DNA from: Planctomycetota bacterium | GTDB lineage: Bacteria > Planctomycetota > UBA8742 > UBA2392 | Direction of reading: 5' to 3' | Assembly: GCA_020845475.1 (NCBI GenBank) | Contig: JADLFN010000018.1 | Location: forward strand, 1 to 64,000 | DNA: 64,000 nt | Part shown: one piece after another, positions 21,065 through 29,652 of the stretch | Layout of the letters: each line of letters opens with the position of its first letter | How positions within the stretch are numbered: position 1 is the stretch's first letter | Notes under the pieces: generated by a model | What the model was told of the DNA's origin: nothing | What the model saw: only the letters and a program-made list of their open reading frames with translations | Databases searched by the model: none | Program-made: the position numbers and the translations under genes

Positions 21065-21144
21065 GAAACAGGGTCATGACCCTTTTCCCGGTCTCCCGCT
21101 CCCGACGAAACCTCGGCGAAGTCGGGTGCCTGAACCCTTTTCCG
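21063..21144. repeat. Imperfect inverted repeat (GGAAA-AGGGT-TCA family)
   Basis: GGAAACAGGGTCATGACCCTTTTCC ... GGGTGCCTGAACCCTTTTCC; starts at the stop codon of the upstream CDS. Confidence 0.6.
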
Positions 21145-21158
21145 TTCATGGCGAACCC

Positions 21159-21896
21159 ATGAGATTGACACGAACGAAACTCGGCCCGTTGCAATGCACC
21201 TGCGTGGACGCCGACATGACCGGCGCCAAGCCCAGTCAAGTTGTGGTGTTGTGCCACGGCGTGAACGCGCCCGGCGACGACCTTGTGGGCATTGGCGAAG
21301 AACTGCTGCAACTGGCGCCGCAGCTTGCCAAGACGACGCGCTTCTATTTTCCGGCCGGTCTCCATGACTCCGCGAAATTCGGCATGCCCGGAGGCCGCGC
21401 CTGGTGGGAAATCGACTGGGCCCTGTTCGCGCAGATGATGAACACAGGCGATTACGCGCCCATGCACCAGGCGCACCCGCCGGGACTCGATCAAGCGCGC
21501 GCGGCGCTGGAGGCGTGCCTCGCCGACATTTTCAAAGAGACAGGTCTTGACGCGTCAAGGCTTGCGCTGGGCGGGTTTTCGCAGGGCGCGATGCTGGCCA
21601 CGGATACGGTGCTGCGCATGAAGAGCAATCCGGCGGCGCTCGTCGCGTTCTCGGGCAGCCCGTTGTGTGAAAACGAATGGCGCGAGCTGGCGCCCGCGCA
21701 CAAGGGTTTGCGCGTGCTGCAAAGCCACGGTCGCCAGGACCCGGTGCTGCCCTTTGAAGGCGGCGAAAAGCTGCGCGATTTGCTGGCGCAAAGCGGCGCG
21801 AATGTGGAGTTCGTGCCCTTCAACGGCCAGCACGGCATTGCGTTTGAAGTGATCCAGAAACTGGCGCAACTGCTGGAGCGCGAAGGAGCCAAGTAG
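21159..21896 (+). CDS. Phospholipase/carboxylesterase-family alpha/beta hydrolase
   Basis: VVVLCHGVNAPGDDL, LALGGFSQGAMLATD (GxSxG), SHGRQDPVLPF, NGQHGI. Confidence 0.82.
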   Translation: MRLTRTKLGPLQCTCVDADMTGAKPSQVVVLCHGVNAPGDDLVGIGEELLQLAPQLAKTTRFYFPAGLHDSAKFGMPGGRAWWEIDWALFAQMMNTGDYAPMHQAHPPGLDQARAALEACLADIFKETGLDASRLALGGFSQGAMLATDTVLRMKSNPAALVAFSGSPLCENEWRELAPAHKGLRVLQSHGRQDPVLPFEGGEKLRDLLAQSGANVEFVPFNGQHGIAFEVIQKLAQLLEREGAK

Positions 21897-22093
21897 CCAG
21901 GAACGGTAAAGGTTCAGTGCTTCGCGACTTCGTTCCTTCGTGTTCAAGCGGTTCGCTGTGCACTCGCGCACTTTTCAACAATCACTTCAACGTTGCCGCT
22001 AACTTAGCGGTCGCTATTATTTTGGGCCTCAACTTGCCCGCCCGGCTCGGTTGCCGTGCACCAATGTCTGGCGCGCACTCTTTGGGAACTACC

Positions 22094-23698
22094 ATGTCTC
22101 TCGATCTTTCCTATTTGGGCCTGGTCAATGTTGGCCAGGTGTACCGCAATCTCTCGCCCGCGCAGCTTTACGAAGAAGCCATCCGCCGCCACGAAGGCAC
22201 CATGGCCGCGCACGGGCCCCTGATTGTTCACACCGGCACCTACACCGGCCGCTCGCCCAACGACAAGTTCATCGTCAAGGATGCCGCCGCCGCCGACAAA
22301 GTCTGGTGGGGCAAAGTGAACCGCCCCTTTGAGCCCGCCAGGTTCGACGCGCTGCGCACGCGCCAGCTTTCATATCTGCAGGGCTGCGACCTGTTCGTGC
22401 AGGACGTTTACATCGGCACCGACCCCGAGTACCGCCTGCCGGTGCGCATCATCACCGAGAAAGCCTGGCACAGCCTGTTTGCGCAAAACATGTTCGTGCG
22501 CCTGGCGGACAAGAAAGAACTCGAGAACTTCGCGCCCAAGTTCACGATCATCAACACGCCGGACATGCACGCCGTCAAGGATATCGACGGCACCAACAGC
22601 GAAGCTTTCATCATCCTGAACTTTGAAAAGAACATGGGCATCATCGGCGGCACGCACTACGCCGGCGAAACCAAGAAGTCCGTGTTCAGCGTGCTCAACT
22701 ACCTGCTGCCGCAAAAGGGTGTTCTGCCCATGCACTGCAGCGCGAACATCGGCAAATCCGGCGACGTGGCCGTGTTCTTTGGGCTCAGCGGCACGGGCAA
22801 GACCACGCTCAGCGCCGATCCCAACCGCAAGCTGATCGGCGACGACGAGCACGGCTGGAGCGACAACGGCGTGTTCAACTTCGAGGGCGGCTGCTACGCA
22901 AAAGTGATTAACTTGAGCGCTGAAGCCGAGCCGGAAATCTATGCCACCACGCGCCGCTTTGGCACCGTGCTTGAAAACGTGGTCTTCGACACCCACACGC
23001 GCGAAGTGAACCTCATGGATGGCTCGCGCGCCGAGAACACCCGCGCCAGCTATCCCATCGAGTTCATCCCCAACTTTGAGCCCAGCGGTCGCGGCGGCCA
23101 GCCGAAAAACGTCGTCTTCCTGACAGCCGACGCTTTTGGCGTGTTCCCGCCCATCTCAAAGCTTTCGCCCGCACAGGCAGCCTATCACTTCATTTCCGGT
23201 TACACGGCCAAAGTTGCCGGCACCGAGCGCGGCGTGAAGGAACCTACGCCCAACTTCTCGGCCTGTTTTGGCGCGCCCTTCATGCCGCTGCACCCGGGCG
23301 TTTATGCCAAGCTGCTCAGCGAAAAAATCGCCAAGACCGGCGCCAAGTGCTGGATCGTCAACACCGGCTGGACCGGCGGCCCTTACGGCACGGGTTCGCG
23401 CATGAAAATCGCCTACACGCGCGCCATGCTCAACGCGGCTCTCGACGGCAAGCTCGATAAAGTTGCCACGGTCACGCACCCGATCCTTGGCCTGGAAGTG
23501 CCCAAGGAATGCCCGGGTGTGCCGGCCGAAGTGCTCGACCCGCGCGCGACGTGGAAAGACAAAGAAGCGTACGACAAACAGGCCAATCACCTCGCGAAGC
23601 TGTTCAACGATAACTTTGAACAGTTCCGCAGCGGCGTGACGCCCGATGTGCTGGCGGCGGCACCCAAGGTGCTGCAAGCCGTCGGCGCCGGGCGCTAG
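22094..23698 (+). CDS. pckA: Phosphoenolpyruvate carboxykinase (ATP)
   Basis: HTGTYTGRSPNDKFIVKD, MHCSANIG, FFGLSGTGKTTLSADPNRKLIGDDEHGWSDNGVFNFEGGCYAKVINLS, NTGWTGGPYGTGSRM. Confidence 0.97.
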   Translation: MSLDLSYLGLVNVGQVYRNLSPAQLYEEAIRRHEGTMAAHGPLIVHTGTYTGRSPNDKFIVKDAAAADKVWWGKVNRPFEPARFDALRTRQLSYLQGCDLFVQDVYIGTDPEYRLPVRIITEKAWHSLFAQNMFVRLADKKELENFAPKFTIINTPDMHAVKDIDGTNSEAFIILNFEKNMGIIGGTHYAGETKKSVFSVLNYLLPQKGVLPMHCSANIGKSGDVAVFFGLSGTGKTTLSADPNRKLIGDDEHGWSDNGVFNFEGGCYAKVINLSAEAEPEIYATTRRFGTVLENVVFDTHTREVNLMDGSRAENTRASYPIEFIPNFEPSGRGGQPKNVVFLTADAFGVFPPISKLSPAQAAYHFISGYTAKVAGTERGVKEPTPNFSACFGAPFMPLHPGVYAKLLSEKIAKTGAKCWIVNTGWTGGPYGTGSRMKIAYTRAMLNAALDGKLDKVATVTHPILGLEVPKECPGVPAEVLDPRATWKDKEAYDKQANHLAKLFNDNFEQFRSGVTPDVLAAAPKVLQAVGAGR

Positions 23699-23720
23699 AC
23701 GTTGCAGGCCAGCATCACCA

Positions 23721-23758
23721 CGCCGGCGCACCCTTGAACAGGTGCGCCGGTTCTTTCC
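23721..23758 (+). terminator. Rho-independent terminator of pckA
   Basis: GCCGGCGCACCCTTGAACAGGTGCGCCGGTTCTTT. Confidence 0.7.
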
Positions 23759-23775
23759 ACTCACGGGGAGAGGCC

Positions 23776-24297
23776 ATGTCTGAAATCGCCCAGTTGCTTG
23801 CAACCTGTGACGAGAACTTCGCCGCCACGTACGATTCCGTGCTCAGTGCCCTCAAGGGCGTGACCGCCAGTGAAGCCGCGTTTCAGCACCCGTGCTACGC
23901 GATGGTACCAGCCGATGCCAACATGCCGCCTGCGGGCACCATTCTTTGGCAGATGGCGCATCTTTCCGTGTGCAAGCAGACGTACGCAAAGATCCTGCAA
24001 GAGAGCCTCGGCCTGCAGGTGCCCGAGACCATTGAGCCGCGTAAACACACGGCGGCGATCCTGCTTCACGAGCTGCGCATCGCGCACTCGCGCCTGCGCA
24101 GCACGATTGCCGCGCTGCGCGACGAAGACCTCGCCCGCGAGCTGCCTGAATCAAGCGGCTATCCGGGCCGCGTCGATGCGTTCATTCGCACGATCAATCG
24201 CCACGATTCCTGGCACGGCGGCCAGATCGCGCTCGCGCGCCGGCTGTACAAGAACCCCGGCGTGCAAAAGCGCCCAAGCCTGGGCGGCAACGCGTAG
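23776..24297 (+). CDS. DinB-family protein
   Basis: ILWQMAHLSVCKQTYAKIL and INRHDSWHGGQIALARRLY metal-binding His pattern. Confidence 0.8.
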   Translation: MSEIAQLLATCDENFAATYDSVLSALKGVTASEAAFQHPCYAMVPADANMPPAGTILWQMAHLSVCKQTYAKILQESLGLQVPETIEPRKHTAAILLHELRIAHSRLRSTIAALRDEDLARELPESSGYPGRVDAFIRTINRHDSWHGGQIALARRLYKNPGVQKRPSLGGNA

Positions 24298-24325
24298 GGT
24301 TTCACTGCAAAGACAACGGCTTTGG

Positions 24326-24402
24326 AACCACAGATGAACACAGATGGACACAGGTAAGCTCCCCGCAGGAACATCTGTGTGAATCTGTGTCTATCTGTGG
24401 TT
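24326..24402. repeat. Imperfect inverted repeat, ACCACAGAT family
   Basis: AACCACAGATGAACACAGATGGACACAG ... CTGTGTGAATCTGTGTCTATCTGTGGTT, 24/28 arm match. Confidence 0.9.
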
Positions 24403-24461
24403 GCCCCGCAGTTGCAGTTGTCTTTGAATTCAAGGGCAGCGTTCTGTGGTGACCCGATCGC

Positions 24462-24983
24462 CTACCGGTCGCTCACCGTCACGCCCGTCAGCAAGCGATC
24501 AAGCAAGCCCGCCACCTCGCACGCGCCAATCAGCACGCGGTCATGGGTGAAACCCCAGCCCAGCAGAACAGGCCGTTCGCTGGGCTCGTTCAACGCGCGC
24601 GAATCTTGCGGCGTGCCGATGACGCACAACGCACCCAGCTTCTTGAGCGCATCGAGCTTCAGCGCGACCTGCGCCGCGAGCGCGTGCGAAATCAGCAGGT
24701 CGCCTTGCGTGTGCGCGATGGCCTCGAACGGGCAGGCCGCCATGGCCACCTTGCGCCGAGTCTGCGCGCGCGTCCAGAATCCGAGTTTTTCGGGCAACGA
24801 GCCGCGCGTCATTGCGCCGTGGTAATCGGGCAAAAGCCCCGTGAGGCAGGTAACTTCGTGGCTGGTTGCATTGACCGGCTCCACGGGCACGAGCGCAATC
24901 GTGCAATCGGCTTTGAGCGGCGCGCGCTCCAGCACGCTCAGCGTGAGGCCGGGAACGAAGATGATGATCAGGCGCTGGGGCAT
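24462..24983 (-). CDS. Conserved hypothetical protein
   Basis: ORF with start at MPQRLIIIFVPGLTLSV. Confidence 0.6.
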   Translation of the reverse strand: MPQRLIIIFVPGLTLSVLERAPLKADCTIALVPVEPVNATSHEVTCLTGLLPDYHGAMTRGSLPEKLGFWTRAQTRRKVAMAACPFEAIAHTQGDLLISHALAAQVALKLDALKKLGALCVIGTPQDSRALNEPSERPVLLGWGFTHDRVLIGACEVAGLLDRLLTGVTVSDR

Positions 24984-25020
24984 GGAGAAGTTGTCGATTT
25001 GCGCGGCGCGCATGTCAACC

Positions 25021-25048
25021 GTAGGGGCGACATATATGTCGCCCCTAC
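25021..25048. repeat. 28-bp dispersed palindrome, copy 2
   Basis: GTAGGGGCGACATATATGTCGCCCCTAC, identical to copy 1. Confidence 0.95.
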
Positions 25049-25065
25049 TTTGCTAGACTCTCGGG

Positions 25066-25542
25066 GTGAGCGATTCCTTCAGCATCCGGCTTTACGACCA
25101 CGCGCGCGATGCGCGCGATTTTGCCGCGCTCAATTACCGCACGTTCCGCGATTCCATCCCGCCCGAGGAACCCATCGACGAAGATTTTTTCCGCTCGCAC
25201 CATAAATGGCTGCTCGAGCGATACACGCCCTGGGATGGCGCCCGCAATACCATCCTCGTCGCTGAAGTCGGCGGCAGGTATGCCGGCCATTGCTGGATTT
25301 CAACGCAGACCGATTTTTTCACGCGCGTGGAAGAACCCTGGATTTTCGATATCTCTGTCATGCCCCCATTCCGCAAGCGCGGCTTGGGCAGCGCCATGCT
25401 CAAAGCCGCGCAGGATTTTCTAAAGGAGCGCGGCTTCAAACACGTGGGCCTGCAGGTAGTCGCCCACAATGCGGCAGCGCGGAAGATGTACGAGAAATTC
25501 GGCTACACGCCGCATGCGATTTCGCTGCGGCGGGCGCTGTAG
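25066..25542 (+). CDS. GNAT-family N-acetyltransferase
   Basis: ISVMPPFRKRGLGSAMLKAAQDFLKERGFKHVGLQVVAHNAAARKMYEKFGYTPHAI; GTG start. Confidence 0.9.
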   Translation: MSDSFSIRLYDHARDARDFAALNYRTFRDSIPPEEPIDEDFFRSHHKWLLERYTPWDGARNTILVAEVGGRYAGHCWISTQTDFFTRVEEPWIFDISVMPPFRKRGLGSAMLKAAQDFLKERGFKHVGLQVVAHNAAARKMYEKFGYTPHAISLRRAL

Positions 25543-25551
25543 GAACAACAT

Positions 25552-25618
25552 AGCCACGAATTTCACGAATCGACACCAACTGAAGCGAGCTTCGTGTGCA
25601 TTCGTGCGATTCGTGGCT
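25552..25618. repeat. Imperfect inverted repeat, AGCCACGAAT family
   Basis: AGCCACGAATTTCACGAATCGACAC ... GTGTGCATTCGTGCGATTCGTGGCT, 21/25 arm match. Confidence 0.88.
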
Positions 25619-25693
25619 CCAAACTGACCCGCAGTTCTCCTTGCGTAATCCCCCACGCGCGGTACGATTTCCGCATACTTTGCCGGACAGAGT

Positions 25694-26422
25694 ATGCCCC
25701 CAGTTCCACGACACATCGCCATCATCATGGACGGCAACGGCCGCTGGGCCGAGGCGCGCGGCTTGATGCGCATCCGCGGCCATGAGGCCGGCGTTGATGC
25801 CGTGCGCGCCGTAACGGAAGAATGCTCGCGCCTGAAAATCCAGCAGCTCACGCTCTACGCGTTCTCCGCCGAAAACTGGAAGCGCCCACGCCTTGAAATC
25901 GAACTCTTGATGCAACTGCTAAAGCGCTTTCTGGTGGCCGAGCGCGAAACGCTCGTGAACAACGACGTCAAACTCACCGCCGTGGGCCGCCTTGACGCCC
26001 TGCCCAGCTACGTGCTGCGCGAGCTTGAGCTGAGCAAGGAAGTCTCCAAGAACTGCCGCACGACGAACCTGTGCCTGGCGCTTAACTACGGCGGCCGCAA
26101 CGAGATCGTTGATGCCGTGCAGAAAATCGCCCGAGAGATCGCCGCCGGCCGCATGAAACCCGAGCAGATTGACGAGGCCATGATCTTCGCCAACCTCTAC
26201 CAGCCCAACATGCCCGAGCCTGACCTCGTCATCCGCACCGGCGGCGAGATGAGAATCTCCAACTTCCTGCTCTGGCAGATCAGCTACAGCGAGCTGTACG
26301 TGACCGACACGCTCTGGCCCGACTTCAAAGCCGAGCACCTGCACGCCGCCATTGCCGACTACAACACGCGCGAGCGCCGCTACGGCGGCCTCGTCGATCG
26401 CCTCAAAGCCCCCGCGACTTGA
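25694..26422 (+). CDS. uppS: Isoprenyl transferase (undecaprenyl diphosphate synthase family)
   Basis: HIAIIMDGNGRWAEARG, LTLYAFSAENWKRP, LALNYGGRNEIVDA, DLVIRTGGEMRISNFLLWQISYSELYV. Confidence 0.96.
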   Translation: MPPVPRHIAIIMDGNGRWAEARGLMRIRGHEAGVDAVRAVTEECSRLKIQQLTLYAFSAENWKRPRLEIELLMQLLKRFLVAERETLVNNDVKLTAVGRLDALPSYVLRELELSKEVSKNCRTTNLCLALNYGGRNEIVDAVQKIAREIAAGRMKPEQIDEAMIFANLYQPNMPEPDLVIRTGGEMRISNFLLWQISYSELYVTDTLWPDFKAEHLHAAIADYNTRERRYGGLVDRLKAPAT

Positions 26423-26514
26423 AAGGGGACTGGCTCCCGAAGGGTGCCTGTCCCCTTTCAAGTCGGGAAATGGGGTCAGGCACCGGAACTGCCCGGAGCC
26501 TGCCCCCATTTCCC
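26415..26514. repeat. Two adjacent hairpins; the first overlaps the uppS stop codon
   Basis: Perfect 16-bp arms CGACTTGAAAGGGGAC/GTCCCCTTTCAAGTCG, then GGGAAATGGGGTCAGGC/GCCTGCCCCCATTTCCC (16/17). Confidence 0.9.
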
Positions 26515-26572
26515 TCGCCAATTCCTGGCTCCTCGCCCGTAATATATGGCTCTGGGCTGAAACGGGGACCTC

Positions 26573-28306
26573 ATGAAGCGCCTTGCCGCCGCTGCCGTGT
26601 TTGCGTTTTGCTTCCTGCCTGCACTGATTGCACAGGCTGAAGAAGCCGCTGAAGCGCCCAAAGCCGCGACGGGTCTTACGCCTGCGGCGCGCAAATATCT
26701 GGTCGAGAAGTATTTTCCCGGCGCTGACGACAAAGCGCTCGATGAAGCCTGCGAAATCCTTCGCCTTCCCCAGAGCATGGCCGACGACGTTTCCAAACTC
26801 GAATGGGAAAAGGGCCAGCTCGAGCGCTTTGCGACGCCCAAACTTTTCTTCCTCGCAAAATGTCCCGACGGCAAGACCCGCGCGATCTGCTTCCGCAAAG
26901 ACGAACGCCGCAACGACCGCCTGCTCGATGACGCGCGCGCGCGCATCCTCAAACGCCTCTACAGCGACGCGGCTTACCAGGGCGAGGTCGCGCCCCCGTT
27001 GGCGAAGTGGCAGGAAAAACGCGAAGTAGCGCCCACCACGCTATTTTTCAGCGCCTGTACGCAGATGGAAAAGGCCGGCCTCACCCTTGACCAGGCCACC
27101 ATTGAGCGCGCCGCAAAAAACCTCAGCGCGGAAAAGACCCAACGCAACGAAATCGCCCGTGCGCTGGCCGCGCTGGCCGAGTGCGAAAACGCAGGCGCGC
27201 TGTGCCAGGCCGGCATCTGGCTGCTGTCGCGGCTGGATGCGATGCACTTCCATCGCGAGGACCGCAAGAGCGGCACTCCCGACCTTGAAGCCATGGACGC
27301 GCGCACGTTTTTCGAAAACGTGTTCTACGCCGTCAAGGCGCGCAACGAATTCCCCTGGGGCAAACAGGTCAGCGAGGCTGATTTCTTCCAGCACGTGCTC
27401 TCGCCGCGCGGCACGGGCGAACCGCTGCAACGCTGGCGCCGCCATTTCTACGAGGCGCTCGCGCCCGAACTCAAGGATGTCAAGGACGCCAAGGCTGCAA
27501 TCAACCTGGCCGTGACCGTGTGCTATGACTTCTTCCAATATGAAGGCGACACCACGTGGGAAGACTTCGGCATGCTTTCGGCGCTCGCGGTGCACGAAGG
27601 CCGCTGCGAGGATTGCAGCAACGTGGAGAACTGCCTGCTGCGCTCCATCGCTCTGCCCGCCTGCCAGGCGTTCACGCCCATGTGGGGGCATTGCGACGGC
27701 AACCACGCCTGGACGGAAATCCCCGGCCTGCGCGAGGTCAGCGGCGATGGCCAAAGCGGCGTCAAGATCTACATCAAGAACTGGGACGGCCTCGTTGACG
27801 TGACCGAGCAATACACGCCCATCACGCGCATCGAGCTTGCAACGCCGGGCAAAGGCAAAGCCTCGCTCAACGTGTTCAACGACGGCGAATGGCGCGTGGT
27901 CGCGCGCGCCGAGATCAAGGAAGGCAAAGCCGCGTTTGAGAAAGTGGGCTGCCGCCGCAATTTCGCGCTGGTCGTACGCGTCGAGGGCGAGAAAGACCGC
28001 CTGTTTGACGTGCGCACCGACAAGAGCGTGCGCGAGCTCAAAGGTGCTGCGCCCGAAGAAGGCCGCTTCGAGTGCAAGTTCGACAAGCAATCGCCGCTGG
28101 GCGAGTTCAAGCCGGATAAAGACTGCAAGGTCGAAATCTGGACGCCCGAGGGCTTCAAGGAAATCGAAAGCGAGCGCGTTTCAACGGGCGCCCTGAAATT
28201 CAACGCGCACGCCGATTGCATGTATCGCCTTGTAGGCGAAGGCATGAGCAGCCGCCTGTTCACCGTCGAGATGAAAGACGGCGCGGTCGTCACGCTGGTT
28301 CGCTAG
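26573..28306 (+). CDS. Secreted transglutaminase-like-domain protein
   Basis: Signal peptide; GRCEDCSNVENCLLRSIALPACQAFTPMWGHCDGNHAWTEI. Confidence 0.78.
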   Translation: MKRLAAAAVFAFCFLPALIAQAEEAAEAPKAATGLTPAARKYLVEKYFPGADDKALDEACEILRLPQSMADDVSKLEWEKGQLERFATPKLFFLAKCPDGKTRAICFRKDERRNDRLLDDARARILKRLYSDAAYQGEVAPPLAKWQEKREVAPTTLFFSACTQMEKAGLTLDQATIERAAKNLSAEKTQRNEIARALAALAECENAGALCQAGIWLLSRLDAMHFHREDRKSGTPDLEAMDARTFFENVFYAVKARNEFPWGKQVSEADFFQHVLSPRGTGEPLQRWRRHFYEALAPELKDVKDAKAAINLAVTVCYDFFQYEGDTTWEDFGMLSALAVHEGRCEDCSNVENCLLRSIALPACQAFTPMWGHCDGNHAWTEIPGLREVSGDGQSGVKIYIKNWDGLVDVTEQYTPITRIELATPGKGKASLNVFNDGEWRVVARAEIKEGKAAFEKVGCRRNFALVVRVEGEKDRLFDVRTDKSVRELKGAAPEEGRFECKFDKQSPLGEFKPDKDCKVEIWTPEGFKEIESERVSTGALKFNAHADCMYRLVGEGMSSRLFTVEMKDGAVVTLVR

Positions 28307-28347
28307 ATCTGGTTCAGGCCGTTTGACGCCTCGCCCCTGCATCTGCG

Positions 28348-28773
28348 CTAGTCACCGCGCTTGACCAGGATTTTGGGCGAGGCCTTGGTCTTTTCCGCTT
28401 TGGCCAGTTCGAGCTTGAACGTTTCGTTCGTGCCCAGCCTCAACTCATGGCTTTTCTTGGCCAAATCGCTGATCGAAGCGCGGCTTTGGATGCGCGCACC
28501 GTCCAGGTAGCTGCCGTTGTGCGAGAGATCTTCGATCATTACTTCGCTGCTGTCTTTGAAGCTGATGCGCACATGCTGGCGGCTGACGGTCTTGTAGTGG
28601 TCTTCCTTGGCGCCTTCGTCGTCTTCGCGGCCCTGCTTGAGCTCGCGCAGCGAGATATCGCACGAGCGCGAGCGGCCAATCACGCTGATCGAGCCCGGCC
28701 TGAGCGTGAACGACTCGCCTTTGATGAAACCCGCGATGCCTGTGAGCTTGAGGTGCAGCGCTTCGTCGGCCAT
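28348..28773 (-). CDS. FHA-domain protein
   Basis: SVIGRSRSCDISL..VSRQHVRISFKDSSEVMIEDLSHNGSYLDGARI. Confidence 0.9.
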   Translation of the reverse strand: MADEALHLKLTGIAGFIKGESFTLRPGSISVIGRSRSCDISLRELKQGREDDEGAKEDHYKTVSRQHVRISFKDSSEVMIEDLSHNGSYLDGARIQSRASISDLAKKSHELRLGTNETFKLELAKAEKTKASPKILVKRGD

Positions 28774-28785
28774 GGTTGCCTCACA

Positions 28786-28811
28786 CAGGGGCGACATGTA
28801 GCCGCCCCTAC
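28786..28811. repeat. Dispersed palindrome, copy 3 (diverged); overlaps the yebC stop codon
   Basis: CAGGGGCGACATGTAGCCGCCCCTAC. Confidence 0.85.
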
Positions 28812-29551
28812 AGCTGCGACATCAGCGATTCGGGGAGTTCGTGGTTGGCAAACACATGCTGCACGTCATCGAGCTCTTCGAGCAATTCGATGAGCTTGAT
28901 CAGCTTCCTGCCGTTCTCTTCGTCCACGGGCTTGGTCATCAAGGGCACCTGCACGAGCTCGGCCGATTCAATCTTGATCTTGCGGTCCTTGAGCGCCTTC
29001 TTGACGGGCTCGAACTTCGTGGGCGTGGTCTTGATCTCGTAGTATTCGCCGCTGGAGTCAAGGTCGTCAGCGCCGGCATCGGCCACCATTTCCAGCAACG
29101 CATCTTCGGGCGCTTTGTCTTTCTCGACAAGGATAATGCCCTGGCGCTCGAATTGGCGCGTCACGCTGCCCGTTGTGCCCAGGTTGCCGCCGTTCTTCTC
29201 GAACGCGTGTTTGACCGCGGGTGCGGTGCGCGCGCGGTTGTCGCTGAGCGCTTCCACGATGATCGCCACGCCGCCCGGGCCGTAGCCCTCGTAGGTGAGT
29301 TCCTCAGGATCCTGGCCCGCGATTTCGCCCGTGCCGCGCTTGATCGCGCGCTCGACGGTGACGGCGGGCATGTTCGCGGCTTTGGCCTCTTCAAGCGCAA
29401 AGGCGAGCTTGTAGTTGGCTTTGGGATCGCCGCCGCCGCCGCGGGCCGCAACGATGATGTTGCGCGAGAGAATCGACCACTCCTTGGCGCGCTTTTTGTC
29501 GGAGCGCGCCTTCTTGTGGCGAATCTGGTGCCATTTGCTGTGGCCGGACAT
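28808..29551 (-). CDS. yebC: YebC/PmpR-family regulatory protein
   Basis: MSGHSKWHQIRHKKARSDKKRAKEWSIL, NMPAVTVERAIKRGTGE, LTYEGYGPGGVAIIVEALSDNRART. Confidence 0.96.
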   Translation of the reverse strand: MSGHSKWHQIRHKKARSDKKRAKEWSILSRNIIVAARGGGGDPKANYKLAFALEEAKAANMPAVTVERAIKRGTGEIAGQDPEELTYEGYGPGGVAIIVEALSDNRARTAPAVKHAFEKNGGNLGTTGSVTRQFERQGIILVEKDKAPEDALLEMVADAGADDLDSSGEYYEIKTTPTKFEPVKKALKDRKIKIESAELVQVPLMTKPVDEENGRKLIKLIELLEELDDVQHVFANHELPESLMSQL

Positions 29552-29652
29552 GGTGGTTAGGTTAAGAGCCGGACAAGGGTTGCCAAGGGCCTTTACGCTG
29601 GGAGATTTTCGATTATGGATTGCCAATCTTCAATTGGCACTGTCGCGACAAG

